Positions 8,684 through 16,070 of a DNA stretch of 64,000 nt are shown here, piece after piece. The translations under genes and the position numbers were made by a program. Location: assembly GCA_964584305.1 (NCBI GenBank), contig CAZOZL010000002.1:1-64000 (forward strand), in the 5' to 3' direction. The notes below the pieces were generated by a model that was not told where the DNA came from, made no database searches, and saw only the letters and a program-made list of their open reading frames with translations. Within the stretch, counting starts at the first letter, position 1; the number at the start of each line of letters is the position of its first letter. This stretch comes from SB11 sp964584305 (GTDB taxonomy: Bacteria > Bacteroidota > Bacteroidia > UBA8524).

Positions 8684-11155
8684 TTATTGTTTTATCACTT
8701 TTTGAAAGTAGTGAGTACCCTTGCCAGTAATCCCTATATAATACACCCCATTTGCCAAGGCTGAAATATCTAACTGCTTTGTTGTACCTATAAATTTTGT
8801 TGAGGGTGTTACCTGTTTCCCTTGTACATCAACAATAGTGAGGGTGTAGGTATCAGCATTGTCTAATTGGATAGTAAGTTTATTTGCAGCAGGATTGGGA
8901 TATACTGTAAGCTGTTGTAACTGTGTAATAGCTGGTAGGCTTAAAACACCATCCACTTTGCAAAAAACACTGTTGGTGCTTTCATAGTCAGTAAAATCAT
9001 AAATAATATCGGCTTTGTTACTCACTATTATTCCTTCCGCTATTTGGCTATTCAAACGGACTTTAAACCGTATATGCCCTCTATTATCAACAAAGTCAGT
9101 ACTTTTTGTGGGATTGGGCGGAAGGTTAATATTATCAAATGTCCATATTAACACCCCTTTGCCCAACTGTGGCGGCAGGTTTACAACTTGTGTAGTGTAG
9201 GGATGGCTTGCCCCCAATTCTTGTATATATTCTAAGCTAATATTGAGGTCTATGGTATCAATTACTATTACTTGCCTCACGGTATCATCGGTAGTATTCT
9301 CAAAGCGAATAAGGTATTCCACATCTTGTTGCCCAGCATTTGGTAGTATAGTAATGGTATCACCGTTTTTCGGTTCAGGGAAAATAAATTTCCCGCCCAC
9401 TCCTGCACCGTCTTCTACTTTTTGGGTTAGGGTATCAAAATTATCTTGTGCAAAAGCATCATTAATACTAACCGCCTCGGCAGTAAAACTAATTTGGGAA
9501 GTACTTTGGCTGCTTACTTTTCCTCTAAATAAAATAGTACGTTCCCCTCCTTGTAAAAAGTTAGTATAATCCCACTCGGCAATGCCACCACTTATTGATG
9601 ATGGAAGGGGAAAAGCTACAAAACCTTGTAGGCTATCATCCAGTTTTAGGCGTATTTTACCATTAGAAATAATTTTACCCCCGTTGTTTTTATAGGTTAG
9701 TGAGTATAATTCTGTAAACCCTCTGCGGAAACGATGCCCCGCATTGGGAAGTATTTTAATGCTCACATCCTCAATGGTTTCATCCAATCGAAAAGCAAAA
9801 TCAGCCGTGTCTATAATTTGGTTGGTATTACTGGGTTTAAACGAGTATTGCTTGGGGTTACAACTGCTTAGTGTAAAATACTTTTTAGGAAGGGTATTTA
9901 TTTGATAAGTGCCTGATTTTGGAACTATAAAACTATAAATTCCTTCTCTATCGGTATAAGAAACAAAAACACCATTAAACAAACGAATTATTTGCCCCCA
10001 AATAGGTTTTTCGCCAGTATCAAACTTGCAGTTATTATTTTTATCATAATAGGCTCTACCTGATATAATAGCAAGGTTTTTATCATACTCGGCTACGTAG
10101 TTTAAACGTATTCTGCCAAAATTTTTAAACCCACCAATAACGTATAATTTGTTTCTAAAATTTTTAACAAAACGAACGGCTGGCAAATCTAAATTGCCTA
10201 ACGTTTCCCATCCACTGCCGTTCCATTTTATAAGGTGGTTTAGCTTTCCGCCACCCATATCAATTATGCCGCTTGCCCAGTATTCTCCATCAAAAAAAGC
10301 AGCATCTCTTATGGTTGCAAGCTGTAAGTTGGGGAAATTTTTTGAACGTTCTTCCCACTTGCCATTGTGCCATGTATAAATTATTTTTTTTGACAAAGCA
10401 TTTCTCCCAAAAGCAAACAAGCCTTCTTTCCCGCCCTGCATAAAAGCAATGTTTGTAAATGGTGATGTAGAATCAGGAGTTATAGTATTGCCCTTTAGCT
10501 TAAACAACACTGAAGTATTATTACTTAATTTCCGTTTGTATATACCACTTATAAAAAGAGAGTCGTTGTGTACGGCAAGTTTATTCCCTGTGCCTATATA
10601 TTCTTGTTTGTCAAAATCTTGCAGCCCTTGCCATTTTATACCATCGTACCGTGCTAATCCGCTTGCATTTGTAGTATCAATGCGGGTAAACCTGCCTGCA
10701 ACGTACAAATATCCATCAAAAACTTTTATATCATTAACCCGCAAAACACTGGTATCGTTTCTATGCCGTTTAGCGGCATTTACCCATTTTTTTCCTTCTA
10801 ATACCAAAACCCCTGTTTTTGTGGATGAAAAATAAACCGTGTCGAAAAAACCACCTACATATATTTTATTTTTGAACGAAGCAATAGAAGTTAGTATTGA
10901 GTTTTTACCCGCTAAAAACGAAGATATATTTTGCCAATATGCTCCATTCCAACGTGATATGATATAAAACTTATTACCATTGCTGGTTTTAGTAGAGTCT
11001 ATAAATGCGAAATACATATAGTTAGCATTAGCAGTTACTGCAACGGGTATGGTGGAGAAACCCTTGCCCAATGGTTTCCATATTTGCCCCAAAGTGGGTT
11101 TTGCCACCCACAAGCACAACAGTATCAAAAGTATCTTCAAACTCTTACTTCTCAT
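8684..11155 (-). CDS. Secreted beta-propeller protein with type IX sorting domain
   Basis: This is an 823-aa exported protein. A signal peptide ends near residue 23 (PTLG-Q). About residues 30-370 hold repeats of the kind WNG..W and KIYVGG.F / LYVAGRF, suggesting a beta-propeller. A carboxypeptidase/SdrD-like fold follows (GRAYYDKNNNCKFDTGE, about 375-440), then a conserved-repeat/DUF11-like region (about 460-740). The last 75 residues are a type A T9SS sorting domain beginning LTVYPNPAANKL. It is likely displayed on or released from the cell surface. It starts with ATG at 11155, within the stop of the preceding gene (TGATG), so it is coupled to the barrel and sigma genes. A GTG one codon earlier is possible. 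Confidence 0.85.
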   Translation of the reverse strand: MRSKSLKILLILLCLWVAKPTLGQIWKPLGKGFSTIPVAVTANANYMYFAFIDSTKTSNGNKFYIISRWNGAYWQNISSFLAGKNSILTSIASFKNKIYVGGFFDTVYFSSTKTGVLVLEGKKWVNAAKRHRNDTSVLRVNDIKVFDGYLYVAGRFTRIDTTNASGLARYDGIKWQGLQDFDKQEYIGTGNKLAVHNDSLFISGIYKRKLSNNTSVLFKLKGNTITPDSTSPFTNIAFMQGGKEGLFAFGRNALSKKIIYTWHNGKWEERSKNFPNLQLATIRDAAFFDGEYWASGIIDMGGGKLNHLIKWNGSGWETLGNLDLPAVRFVKNFRNKLYVIGGFKNFGRIRLNYVAEYDKNLAIISGRAYYDKNNNCKFDTGEKPIWGQIIRLFNGVFVSYTDREGIYSFIVPKSGTYQINTLPKKYFTLSSCNPKQYSFKPSNTNQIIDTADFAFRLDETIEDVSIKILPNAGHRFRRGFTELYSLTYKNNGGKIISNGKIRLKLDDSLQGFVAFPLPSSISGGIAEWDYTNFLQGGERTILFRGKVSSQSTSQISFTAEAVSINDAFAQDNFDTLTQKVEDGAGVGGKFIFPEPKNGDTITILPNAGQQDVEYLIRFENTTDDTVRQVIVIDTIDLNISLEYIQELGASHPYTTQVVNLPPQLGKGVLIWTFDNINLPPNPTKSTDFVDNRGHIRFKVRLNSQIAEGIIVSNKADIIYDFTDYESTNSVFCKVDGVLSLPAITQLQQLTVYPNPAANKLTIQLDNADTYTLTIVDVQGKQVTPSTKFIGTTKQLDISALANGVYYIGITGKGTHYFQKVIKQ

Positions 11156-12627
11156 CACTTTTTCAATTTAAAATTATACCTTAAACCCACATTAACCCCA
11201 ATACTTGTAGGGCGTATGGCAGTCCCAATTCTACTATCAAATATACCATTTGTTAGGATGCTATAATTAAGCGAACCTTCAAAGGTTAGTTGCTCATTAA
11301 TTTTATAATAGTACCCTACTGTGCCTGCCATGCCAATATTCCATTTTCTAAACAATTTTTTATTAGCATTTACATCCAACCTAAACAAGTTGAACGGGTT
11401 TATATACTCGCCACTTGTGCCTACTAAATAGTGTATTGATGTATTAACTCCTACCCGTAAACCTGAATTATCATTAATTTTTATAGTATAGCTAATGCCA
11501 ATTGGAAGCACTATTGAAGTGAATTTACTTTGCAGACTAAAGTTGTGCGTAGTGTCCCTAAAATTAGTATAAAAATACCCAATTATAGTCCCTTGCGGGT
11601 TCAACACTGGGATAGAGTCAAATGTTTGACGGGTATAATTATAGTTGCCACTATTGGTAATGCTATTAATGCCCACACCTGTATTTATCTCAAAATTCTT
11701 TATCCTATAATTGGCGGTTACTTGTGCATTAAAACCTAAAGCAGGCTGGTTAGCAGTATTTAATATTCGCCCAAAATCACTATTTTCATTAGCTGTAAAG
11801 CTGTTGGTAGCACTGCCCAAACTAAAACCAAGGCTAAAAGGTGATAAGCTGCTGTTTCCTTGTGTTTTTCGCTTAGTAGCAGTACTGTTGCTATCCCTGC
11901 TAATTTTTTTAGTGTTATTAGCAGTATCTACTGTTTCATTGGTTTTCACCTCCTTAGGTTCTTCTGTTTTGCTGTTAGCAGCTATTTCTGTAGTGGTGGC
12001 AAGTGGGTCCGTTTTATTTATCAATGGTGTTGAAACACTTTCTTCTTTAGGCAAAAAATCAGTTTCGTCTTTAGCATTCTCTTGCTCATCTCCTTTTTTA
12101 ACCTCATCAGTTTTGTTGCTTTTGTTTTTCTTTTCTTCTAAGGTAGGTATTGGGGGTTCATTAAAACCAGTGGTATTACTTTCGAGTTTTGGTGTATTAG
12201 CCTGTTTATGTTTTGGATACGAAGGGTTTACACCATTCTCTACACTGCCAAATTGTGGTTTTGTTGGTGCACCCTTTTCTTGAGTATTATTGCCTAAACT
12301 GATATTTGTATTCTCTTTTTCAAGCAAAGGGCTATTCTTATTATCGCCTCTTTTACTTTCAGGTAAAATAGTAGTTTGGTTTATTGCATTTGCACTATTT
12401 TTATCATTTTCATTTTCTGGTGAGATAAGATAATAAGCAGTTAGGCTACTCACTATTAGCAAAGCAATACCCGCAAACCACCACCATAGTACACGGCCTT
12501 TGCGTTTGTTTTGTGCGGCAGCTATCTGGGCTTGCATGGCTGCCCAGTCTTTGGTATCAACGGGCATTTTCATGTCGCTTAATTCCCTGCGGAACAAATC
12601 ATCAATATGTATTTTCTTTTTAGCCAA
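11155..12627 (-). CDS. Envelope-spanning anti-sigma-like protein with outer-membrane barrel (module A)
   Basis: This 490-aa protein has an unusual layout. Residues 1-46 are a charged cytoplasmic head (HIDDLFRRELSDMKMPVDTKDWAAMQAQI). Residues 47-68 are one hydrophobic helix. Residues 69-262 are a low-complexity linker rich in Asn, Lys, Glu and Thr, long enough to cross the periplasm. Residues 263-490 are an outer-membrane beta-barrel (aromatic-ended strands, final LRYNFKLKK). No signal peptide cleavage is apparent. The start TTG at 12627 overlaps the sigma stop by 8 bp. Overlap with an ECF sigma gene and the head-helix layout suggest an anti-sigma factor controlled from the outer membrane. I recall a similar dual membrane-spanning anti-sigma type (Dma) from Bacteroides thetaiotaomicron. 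Confidence 0.75.
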   Translation of the reverse strand: MAKKKIHIDDLFRRELSDMKMPVDTKDWAAMQAQIAAAQNKRKGRVLWWWFAGIALLIVSSLTAYYLISPENENDKNSANAINQTTILPESKRGDNKNSPLLEKENTNISLGNNTQEKGAPTKPQFGSVENGVNPSYPKHKQANTPKLESNTTGFNEPPIPTLEEKKNKSNKTDEVKKGDEQENAKDETDFLPKEESVSTPLINKTDPLATTTEIAANSKTEEPKEVKTNETVDTANNTKKISRDSNSTATKRKTQGNSSLSPFSLGFSLGSATNSFTANENSDFGRILNTANQPALGFNAQVTANYRIKNFEINTGVGINSITNSGNYNYTRQTFDSIPVLNPQGTIIGYFYTNFRDTTHNFSLQSKFTSIVLPIGISYTIKINDNSGLRVGVNTSIHYLVGTSGEYINPFNLFRLDVNANKKLFRKWNIGMAGTVGYYYKINEQLTFEGSLNYSILTNGIFDSRIGTAIRPTSIGVNVGLRYNFKLKK

Positions 12628-13168
12628 TTAGTTTTTGTTGTTTAAGGGCTCTTTTCAATAAATCTCTTGCACGCGAAAGCTGAGATTTTGATGTTCCTTC
12701 TGATATTCCCAACATCTGTGCTATGTCTTTATGTCCGTATCCTTCAATGGCAAATAGGTTAAAAACTACTCTACTGCCTTTGGGCAATTCATCTACCAGT
12801 TGTAGTAATTTTTCTTCGCTCACTCTGTCTTCTGGGTCGTCCACTTCATATTCAGCATTATAGTCTTCTTCATCTTTCATAGTATCAAACAGTGTTGATG
12901 TTTTAATTTTCTTTTTAAAAAAATCAATCGAACTGTTAATCATTATTCGTGTTATCCATGTTTCTAATGTGCTGTTAAATTTAAACTTACCAATATTGGT
13001 AAACACCTTCATAAAGGCTTCGTGCATCACATCTTTCGCATCATCCCTATCATTGCAGTAGCGGTAACATATAGCCAGCATTTTTGGGGCAAGCCGTTGG
13101 TATAGCTCTTGCTGTGCTTTGCTATCGTTTTCAACGCAGCCATTTACTATATCATTATCGCTCCACAC
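12620..13168 (-). CDS. ECF-family RNA polymerase sigma factor (module A)
   Basis: This is a 182-aa group IV sigma factor. Region 2 spans about residues 25-92 (AICYRYCNDRDDAKDVMHEAFMKVF, then LETWITRIMINSSIDFFKKK). Region 4 spans about 125-178 (LPKGSRVVFNLFAIEGYGHKDIAQMLGISEGTSKSQLSRARDLL), with the helix-turn-helix GISEGTSKSQLSRAR. The start is GTG at 13168. Its 3' end overlaps the barrel gene by 8 bp, and this sets the three-gene order sigma, transenvelope protein, secreted protein. It probably directs transcription of its own operon and envelope genes when released; the target promoters are unknown. Confidence 0.92.
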   Translation of the reverse strand: MWSDNDIVNGCVENDSKAQQELYQRLAPKMLAICYRYCNDRDDAKDVMHEAFMKVFTNIGKFKFNSTLETWITRIMINSSIDFFKKKIKTSTLFDTMKDEEDYNAEYEVDDPEDRVSEEKLLQLVDELPKGSRVVFNLFAIEGYGHKDIAQMLGISEGTSKSQLSRARDLLKRALKQQKLIG

Positions 13169-13466
13169 GTAGGTTATAACACTTCTTTGTCTTTATATAA
13201 AGGCGAAGGTTGGAATTTTTTTAACTATTTAATAATGAGACATTTTCAGGATATGTCATTTTTTCTTCTTTTAGTACTTAACATTTGCCAACAACCGAAA
13301 CAATAGCTGCCACAATGGCTATTGCATTGTTTTAGAAAACCTGTTTTTTCAGGATATTTACTTATTTAAGGAAAACAAATGTAACAAAACTAATATTGAA
13401 GCTAAAATTAGATAAATAGCTATCTTCGTACTGTAAAATTTTACTGATAACTAAGGCTAATAGCTT
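13169..13466. other. Divergent regulatory region with direct repeat and dyads
   Basis: This 298-bp gap separates the sigma operon (leftward) from the 52-aa gene (rightward). It holds the 12-mer TTTTCAGGATAT twice, at 13243-13254 and 13346-13357. The first lies in a GACAT/ATGTC dyad. It also holds a CAATAGC/GCTATTG inverted repeat at 13301-13324. A TATCTTCG box close to the TAnnTTTG consensus lies at about 13421-13428, before the small gene. No protein-coding content is seen. Confidence 0.4.
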
Positions 13467-13625
13467 ATGTGGCAAAAATTTATGTCGTATTTAATGTTTT
13501 GGAAAAAAAACCAAAACAAAACTGATAATAAGAACTTGAAGCTAATGCACGGCATTAATCGCATATCTATTTTAGTGTTTTTGGCGGCTATTATTGTTAT
13601 AATAGTGCGCTTAATACTAAAATAA
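13467..13625 (+). CDS. Small single-helix membrane protein, 52 aa
   Basis: This is an ATG-started ORF of 53 codons ending in TAA at 13623. It encodes a basic N-terminal half (MWQKFMSYLMFWKKNQNK), a short LKLMHGINRISI motif, and one transmembrane helix of about 18 residues (ILVFLAAIIVIIVRLILK) at the C-terminus. The sequence looks protein-like rather than random. I have a weak memory of a small Bacteroidota family with a MHGINRISI-type motif (DUF6728), which this resembles. It sits 59 nt before the metallopeptidase on the same strand, so both may be co-transcribed. The function is unknown. Confidence 0.65.
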   Translation: MWQKFMSYLMFWKKNQNKTDNKNLKLMHGINRISILVFLAAIIVIIVRLILK

Positions 13626-13684
13626 TTTGTTGCTTTGGTATTAGATTTGATATTATTTTAGTTGTAAATTAAAAATTTAAAAAA

Positions 13685-14383
13685 ATGATATATCTTGGAT
13701 ATGCCTTAATGATTATAACTTTTTTGGCTAGCATTATAATAAGCTGGCGTTTTAAAAAGGTGGCAAAAAAAATGAGCGAAGAAACCCTAAGCAATGGACT
13801 TAGCGGACATGAGATTGCACAACGTATTTTAAATGACAATAACTTGTACGATGTGCAAATTATTTCTGTTCAGGGGCAACTAACCGACCATTACAACCCC
13901 AGAAATAAAACGGTTAACCTTAGCCCCGAAGTGTATCACGGGCGCAGTGTTTTGGCAGCAGCCGTTGCAACACACGAGTGTGGGCACGCTATACAACACG
14001 CCAAAGCATATAGCTGGTTAGAGTTTCGTAGCACTATGGTAGGTCCTGTGAGTATTGCTTCACGCTATATGCAGTGGGTTATTTTGGCGGGTATTCTTTT
14101 AATTAGTTTTGCCTCGTCGGCTATTGGTACTACCGTTTTGGGTGTTGGTATTGTTTTATTTTCGCTTACTACTTTATTCTCTTTTATTACTTTACCTGTT
14201 GAGTTTGATGCCAGTAATAGAGCGATGGCTTGGCTTGAAAACTCGGGTTTGGTACACGATAGCGAACTACAAAAAAGTAAAAAGGCACTTAATTGGGCAG
14301 CCTCTACTTATGTTGTAGCGGCATTATCTTCGTTAGCCACGTTAGCGTATTATATCATGATGTTTATAGGTGTCAGAGATTAA
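13685..14383 (+). CDS. Neutral zinc metallopeptidase, YugP-like membrane protease
   Basis: This is a 232-aa integral membrane protein of the putative neutral zinc metallopeptidase family (PF04298, YugP). Residues 1-20 form a membrane helix. A soluble part follows, with VNLSPEVYHGRSVLAAAVATHECGHAIQHA. The zinc motif HECGH is at residues 97-101. Two or three further helices come after it (WVILAGILLISFASSAIG, FSLTTLFSFITLPVEFDAS, AALSSLATLAYYIMMF). FDAS.RA after the third helix is typical and may supply the third metal ligand region. The substrate is unknown. A strong terminator follows at 14411. Confidence 0.88.
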   Translation: MIYLGYALMIITFLASIIISWRFKKVAKKMSEETLSNGLSGHEIAQRILNDNNLYDVQIISVQGQLTDHYNPRNKTVNLSPEVYHGRSVLAAAVATHECGHAIQHAKAYSWLEFRSTMVGPVSIASRYMQWVILAGILLISFASSAIGTTVLGVGIVLFSLTTLFSFITLPVEFDASNRAMAWLENSGLVHDSELQKSKKALNWAASTYVVAALSSLATLAYYIMMFIGVRD

Positions 14384-14410
14384 AAAAAACTACCTGAAAA
14401 AATTATAAAA

Positions 14411-14437
14411 GCCGCCCGATAACTCGGGCGGCTTTTT
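14411..14437 (+). terminator. Rho-independent terminator after the zinc metallopeptidase
   Basis: A perfect 9-bp stem GCCGCCCGA / TCGGGCGGC with a TAAC loop is followed by TTTTT. It lies 27 nt after the stop codon. Confidence 0.93.
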
Positions 14438-14450
14438 GCTTTAGTACATT

Positions 14451-14674
14451 TTAAAACCGTTACAGAAGGCTATAACTCTGTTTTTAGCCTTTAGTATATA
14501 TTTGTAGTGCGCTTCTTAATACTTTTTATAAGTTATCAAAGGCTGTGCGGCTGTTTCCCTCCTAAAAAGGAGGGATTAAGGAAGGTGTACATTTAATAAA
14601 CAGGAATGAATCCTATTGCTATTCATAAAAGGCTTTGTTAAAGAATTGCGGTAGGTTGAAACCTACCGCTTATA
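14451..14674 (+). repeat. Long dispersed repeat, left copy of a direct pair
   Basis: This is about 224 bp, close to 90 percent identical by eye to 15826-16047 in the same orientation. Internal parts include ACTCTGTTTTTAGCCTTTAG, a TCCCTCC/GGAGGGA hairpin, an AGGAATGAATCCT block, and a perfect 10-bp stem GCGGTAGGTT / AACCTACCGC at 14648-14669. Together with the right copy it brackets two related lipoprotein genes. Confidence 0.8.
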
Positions 14675-14679
14675 TACAA

Positions 14680-15291
14680 TTACTGAATTGTGTTTACTGC
14701 CCTAATACATTTAATACTAATTGAAACACCTACCATACAAACGCTGGCTTTTGCTTGTACTGAATAATCAAATTCTACAGACATTCCATCTTTCAAGTTT
14801 TTACCCTCCAAATCAGCATCCGATACTTCTAAAAAATCCCCATTAGTAAGTTTTATAATCCATCCACAGCCTGCTAATTTACCGTGCCAGTTTTGTAAAA
14901 CACCTTTGTGTTTATACTCACATTTTGGGTTTTCTATTTCTTTTAAGCAGGTAAGTTTAACGTTTGTATGTTTAGGCAGTATTACTAAACATGAAACATT
15001 GCTATAACAATTGCTTCGCAAAACTGTATATCCCACTTCTACTTCTTTTCCGTCGTACAGTTCATCATACTCAATTTTAGCAATATCAGACTGGCAGGGT
15101 TGAAGAAAAGTACCGTCCTCAAGTTTAATCCAATAATCTCCATAAATACCCCACCCACAAGGCACAGACTGAAATTTTCCTTTTAGTTTACACGCTTTAT
15201 TATCCTCTTTTGGAGGCTCTTCAATAGGAGATTTGGTACAAGCAGCTAATGTTAATACAGTAATTAAAATTGCAAATTTAATTGTTTTCAT
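14680..15291 (-). CDS. Cys-rich lipoprotein with two copies of an unknown domain
   Basis: This is a 203-aa lipoprotein with an N-terminal signal peptide and lipobox LAAC (Cys18). The mature part holds two tandem copies of a domain of about 75 residues, each starting C-x-x-K and ending near V.(L/I).C. The first copy has FQSVPCGWGIYGDYWIKLED, LQPCQSDIAK and VKLTC. The second has KLAGCGWIIKLTNGDFLEV, DGMSVEFDYSV and ISIKCI. The neighbouring gene carries a single copy of the same domain. Paired cysteines suggest disulfides in the periplasm or on the surface. No known family was recognised. It ends 6 nt after the left long repeat. Confidence 0.7.
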   Translation of the reverse strand: MKTIKFAILITVLTLAACTKSPIEEPPKEDNKACKLKGKFQSVPCGWGIYGDYWIKLEDGTFLQPCQSDIAKIEYDELYDGKEVEVGYTVLRSNCYSNVSCLVILPKHTNVKLTCLKEIENPKCEYKHKGVLQNWHGKLAGCGWIIKLTNGDFLEVSDADLEGKNLKDGMSVEFDYSVQAKASVCMVGVSISIKCIRAVNTIQ

Positions 15292-15346
15292 AGTTTTGTG
15301 TTTCGTTTAAAAAAGGGAGCAACTTCCCTCCTATTGTTCATATAAG

Positions 15347-15751
15347 TTATTGATTAACTGAACTTTTTGTTTTAATACAAGTTATTTTTACGTATCTGTA
15401 TGGCTTATCGGGCATTGCATAGCACCTTGCAAACGTTTTGCACTTACTACCTTTAGCTTTAAGAGATTGTTCTTCAAAAGAAAACTCTACTGCTTGCCCA
15501 ACTTTTATATTTTGAGGAATTGGAACATCCGACTCGCAAGGAACAAGGTATTCATTAGTGCCATTTTCAATAATTACAAAATTGTTATAAATACTTGGCA
15601 AACAAAGCCCCTTAGCAAATTTACCTTTCGCTTCGCAATTACTTTTATTGGGAGGTGTTGGTGGCTTAGGTTTGCATGATATTGCAAAAATTGCAATAAA
15701 TAAAGCTACTGCGCTTAGTTTTATAAAAGTAGAATTGTTTTTTATTCTCAT
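15347..15751 (-). CDS. Cys-rich lipoprotein with one copy of the same unknown domain
   Basis: This is about 134 aa from ATG at 15751, giving a normal signal peptide and lipobox AISC; a longer reading from 15802 would add 17 polar residues before it. After a Pro/Lys spacer the single domain reads CEAKGKF, LVPCESDVP, VGQAVEFSFEEQ, SKCKTFARCY and YVKITCIK. This follows the spacing of cysteines and the CxSD and VEF motifs seen twice in the downstream gene at 14680. The two genes are 55 nt apart and co-oriented, most likely a duplication followed by domain doubling. Function unknown. Confidence 0.68.
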   Translation of the reverse strand: MRIKNNSTFIKLSAVALFIAIFAISCKPKPPTPPNKSNCEAKGKFAKGLCLPSIYNNFVIIENGTNEYLVPCESDVPIPQNIKVGQAVEFSFEEQSLKAKGSKCKTFARCYAMPDKPYRYVKITCIKTKSSVNQ

Positions 15752-15825
15752 TGCCTTAGTTGTTTGGATGGATTGACAGTATGCAAAATGTTTTCGCTGC
15801 ATTAAGTTAATATTTCGCCATAAAT

Positions 15826-16047
15826 TAAGACCGTTGCAGGGGGCTATAACTCTGTTTTTAGCCTTTAGTATAGATTTGTGTGCGCTTCTTAGTACTTTTA
15901 TTGAGTTATCAAAGGGCTGTGCGGCTGTTTCTCGCCTAAAAAAGAGGGATTAAGGAAGGTGTAAATTTAATAAACAGGCATGAATGCCTATTGCTATTCA
16001 TAAAGGTTTTGTTAAAGAATTGCGGCAGGTTTCAACCTATCACTACC
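15826..16047 (+). repeat. Long dispersed repeat, right copy of a direct pair
   Basis: It is colinear with 14451-14674 over its whole length. It fills most of the 319-bp gap 15752-16070, where no gene was found. Here the AGGCAT/ATGCCT hairpin is intact and the GGCAGGTTTCAACCTATC dyad is imperfect, the opposite of the left copy. The nearest gene (16071) ends 24 nt beyond it. Confidence 0.8.
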
Positions 16048-16070
16048 TTATTATATCTCACTCATAATAG

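Noticed and set aside
8561..8764. Possible small gene over the inverted repeat copy
   Set aside because: The frame starts inside the repeat dyad, overlaps the end of the T9SS gene and has no coding character.
11711..12283. 190-codon open frame opposite the module A barrel linker
   Set aside because: It mirrors the low-complexity Lys/Glu/Thr linker and yields a Leu/Ser/Val-rich artefact; the real gene has clear domains and overlaps its neighbours properly.
12620..13168. FecI-type sigma with TonB-dependent signalling
   Set aside because: There is no FecR-like protein and no TonB-dependent receptor next to either sigma gene; the partner is a single protein with its own small barrel.
14451..16047. 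CRISPR array or transposon ends
   Set aside because: Only two copies about 1.4 kb apart, no short repeat-spacer pattern, no transposase and no terminal inverted repeats with target duplication were seen.
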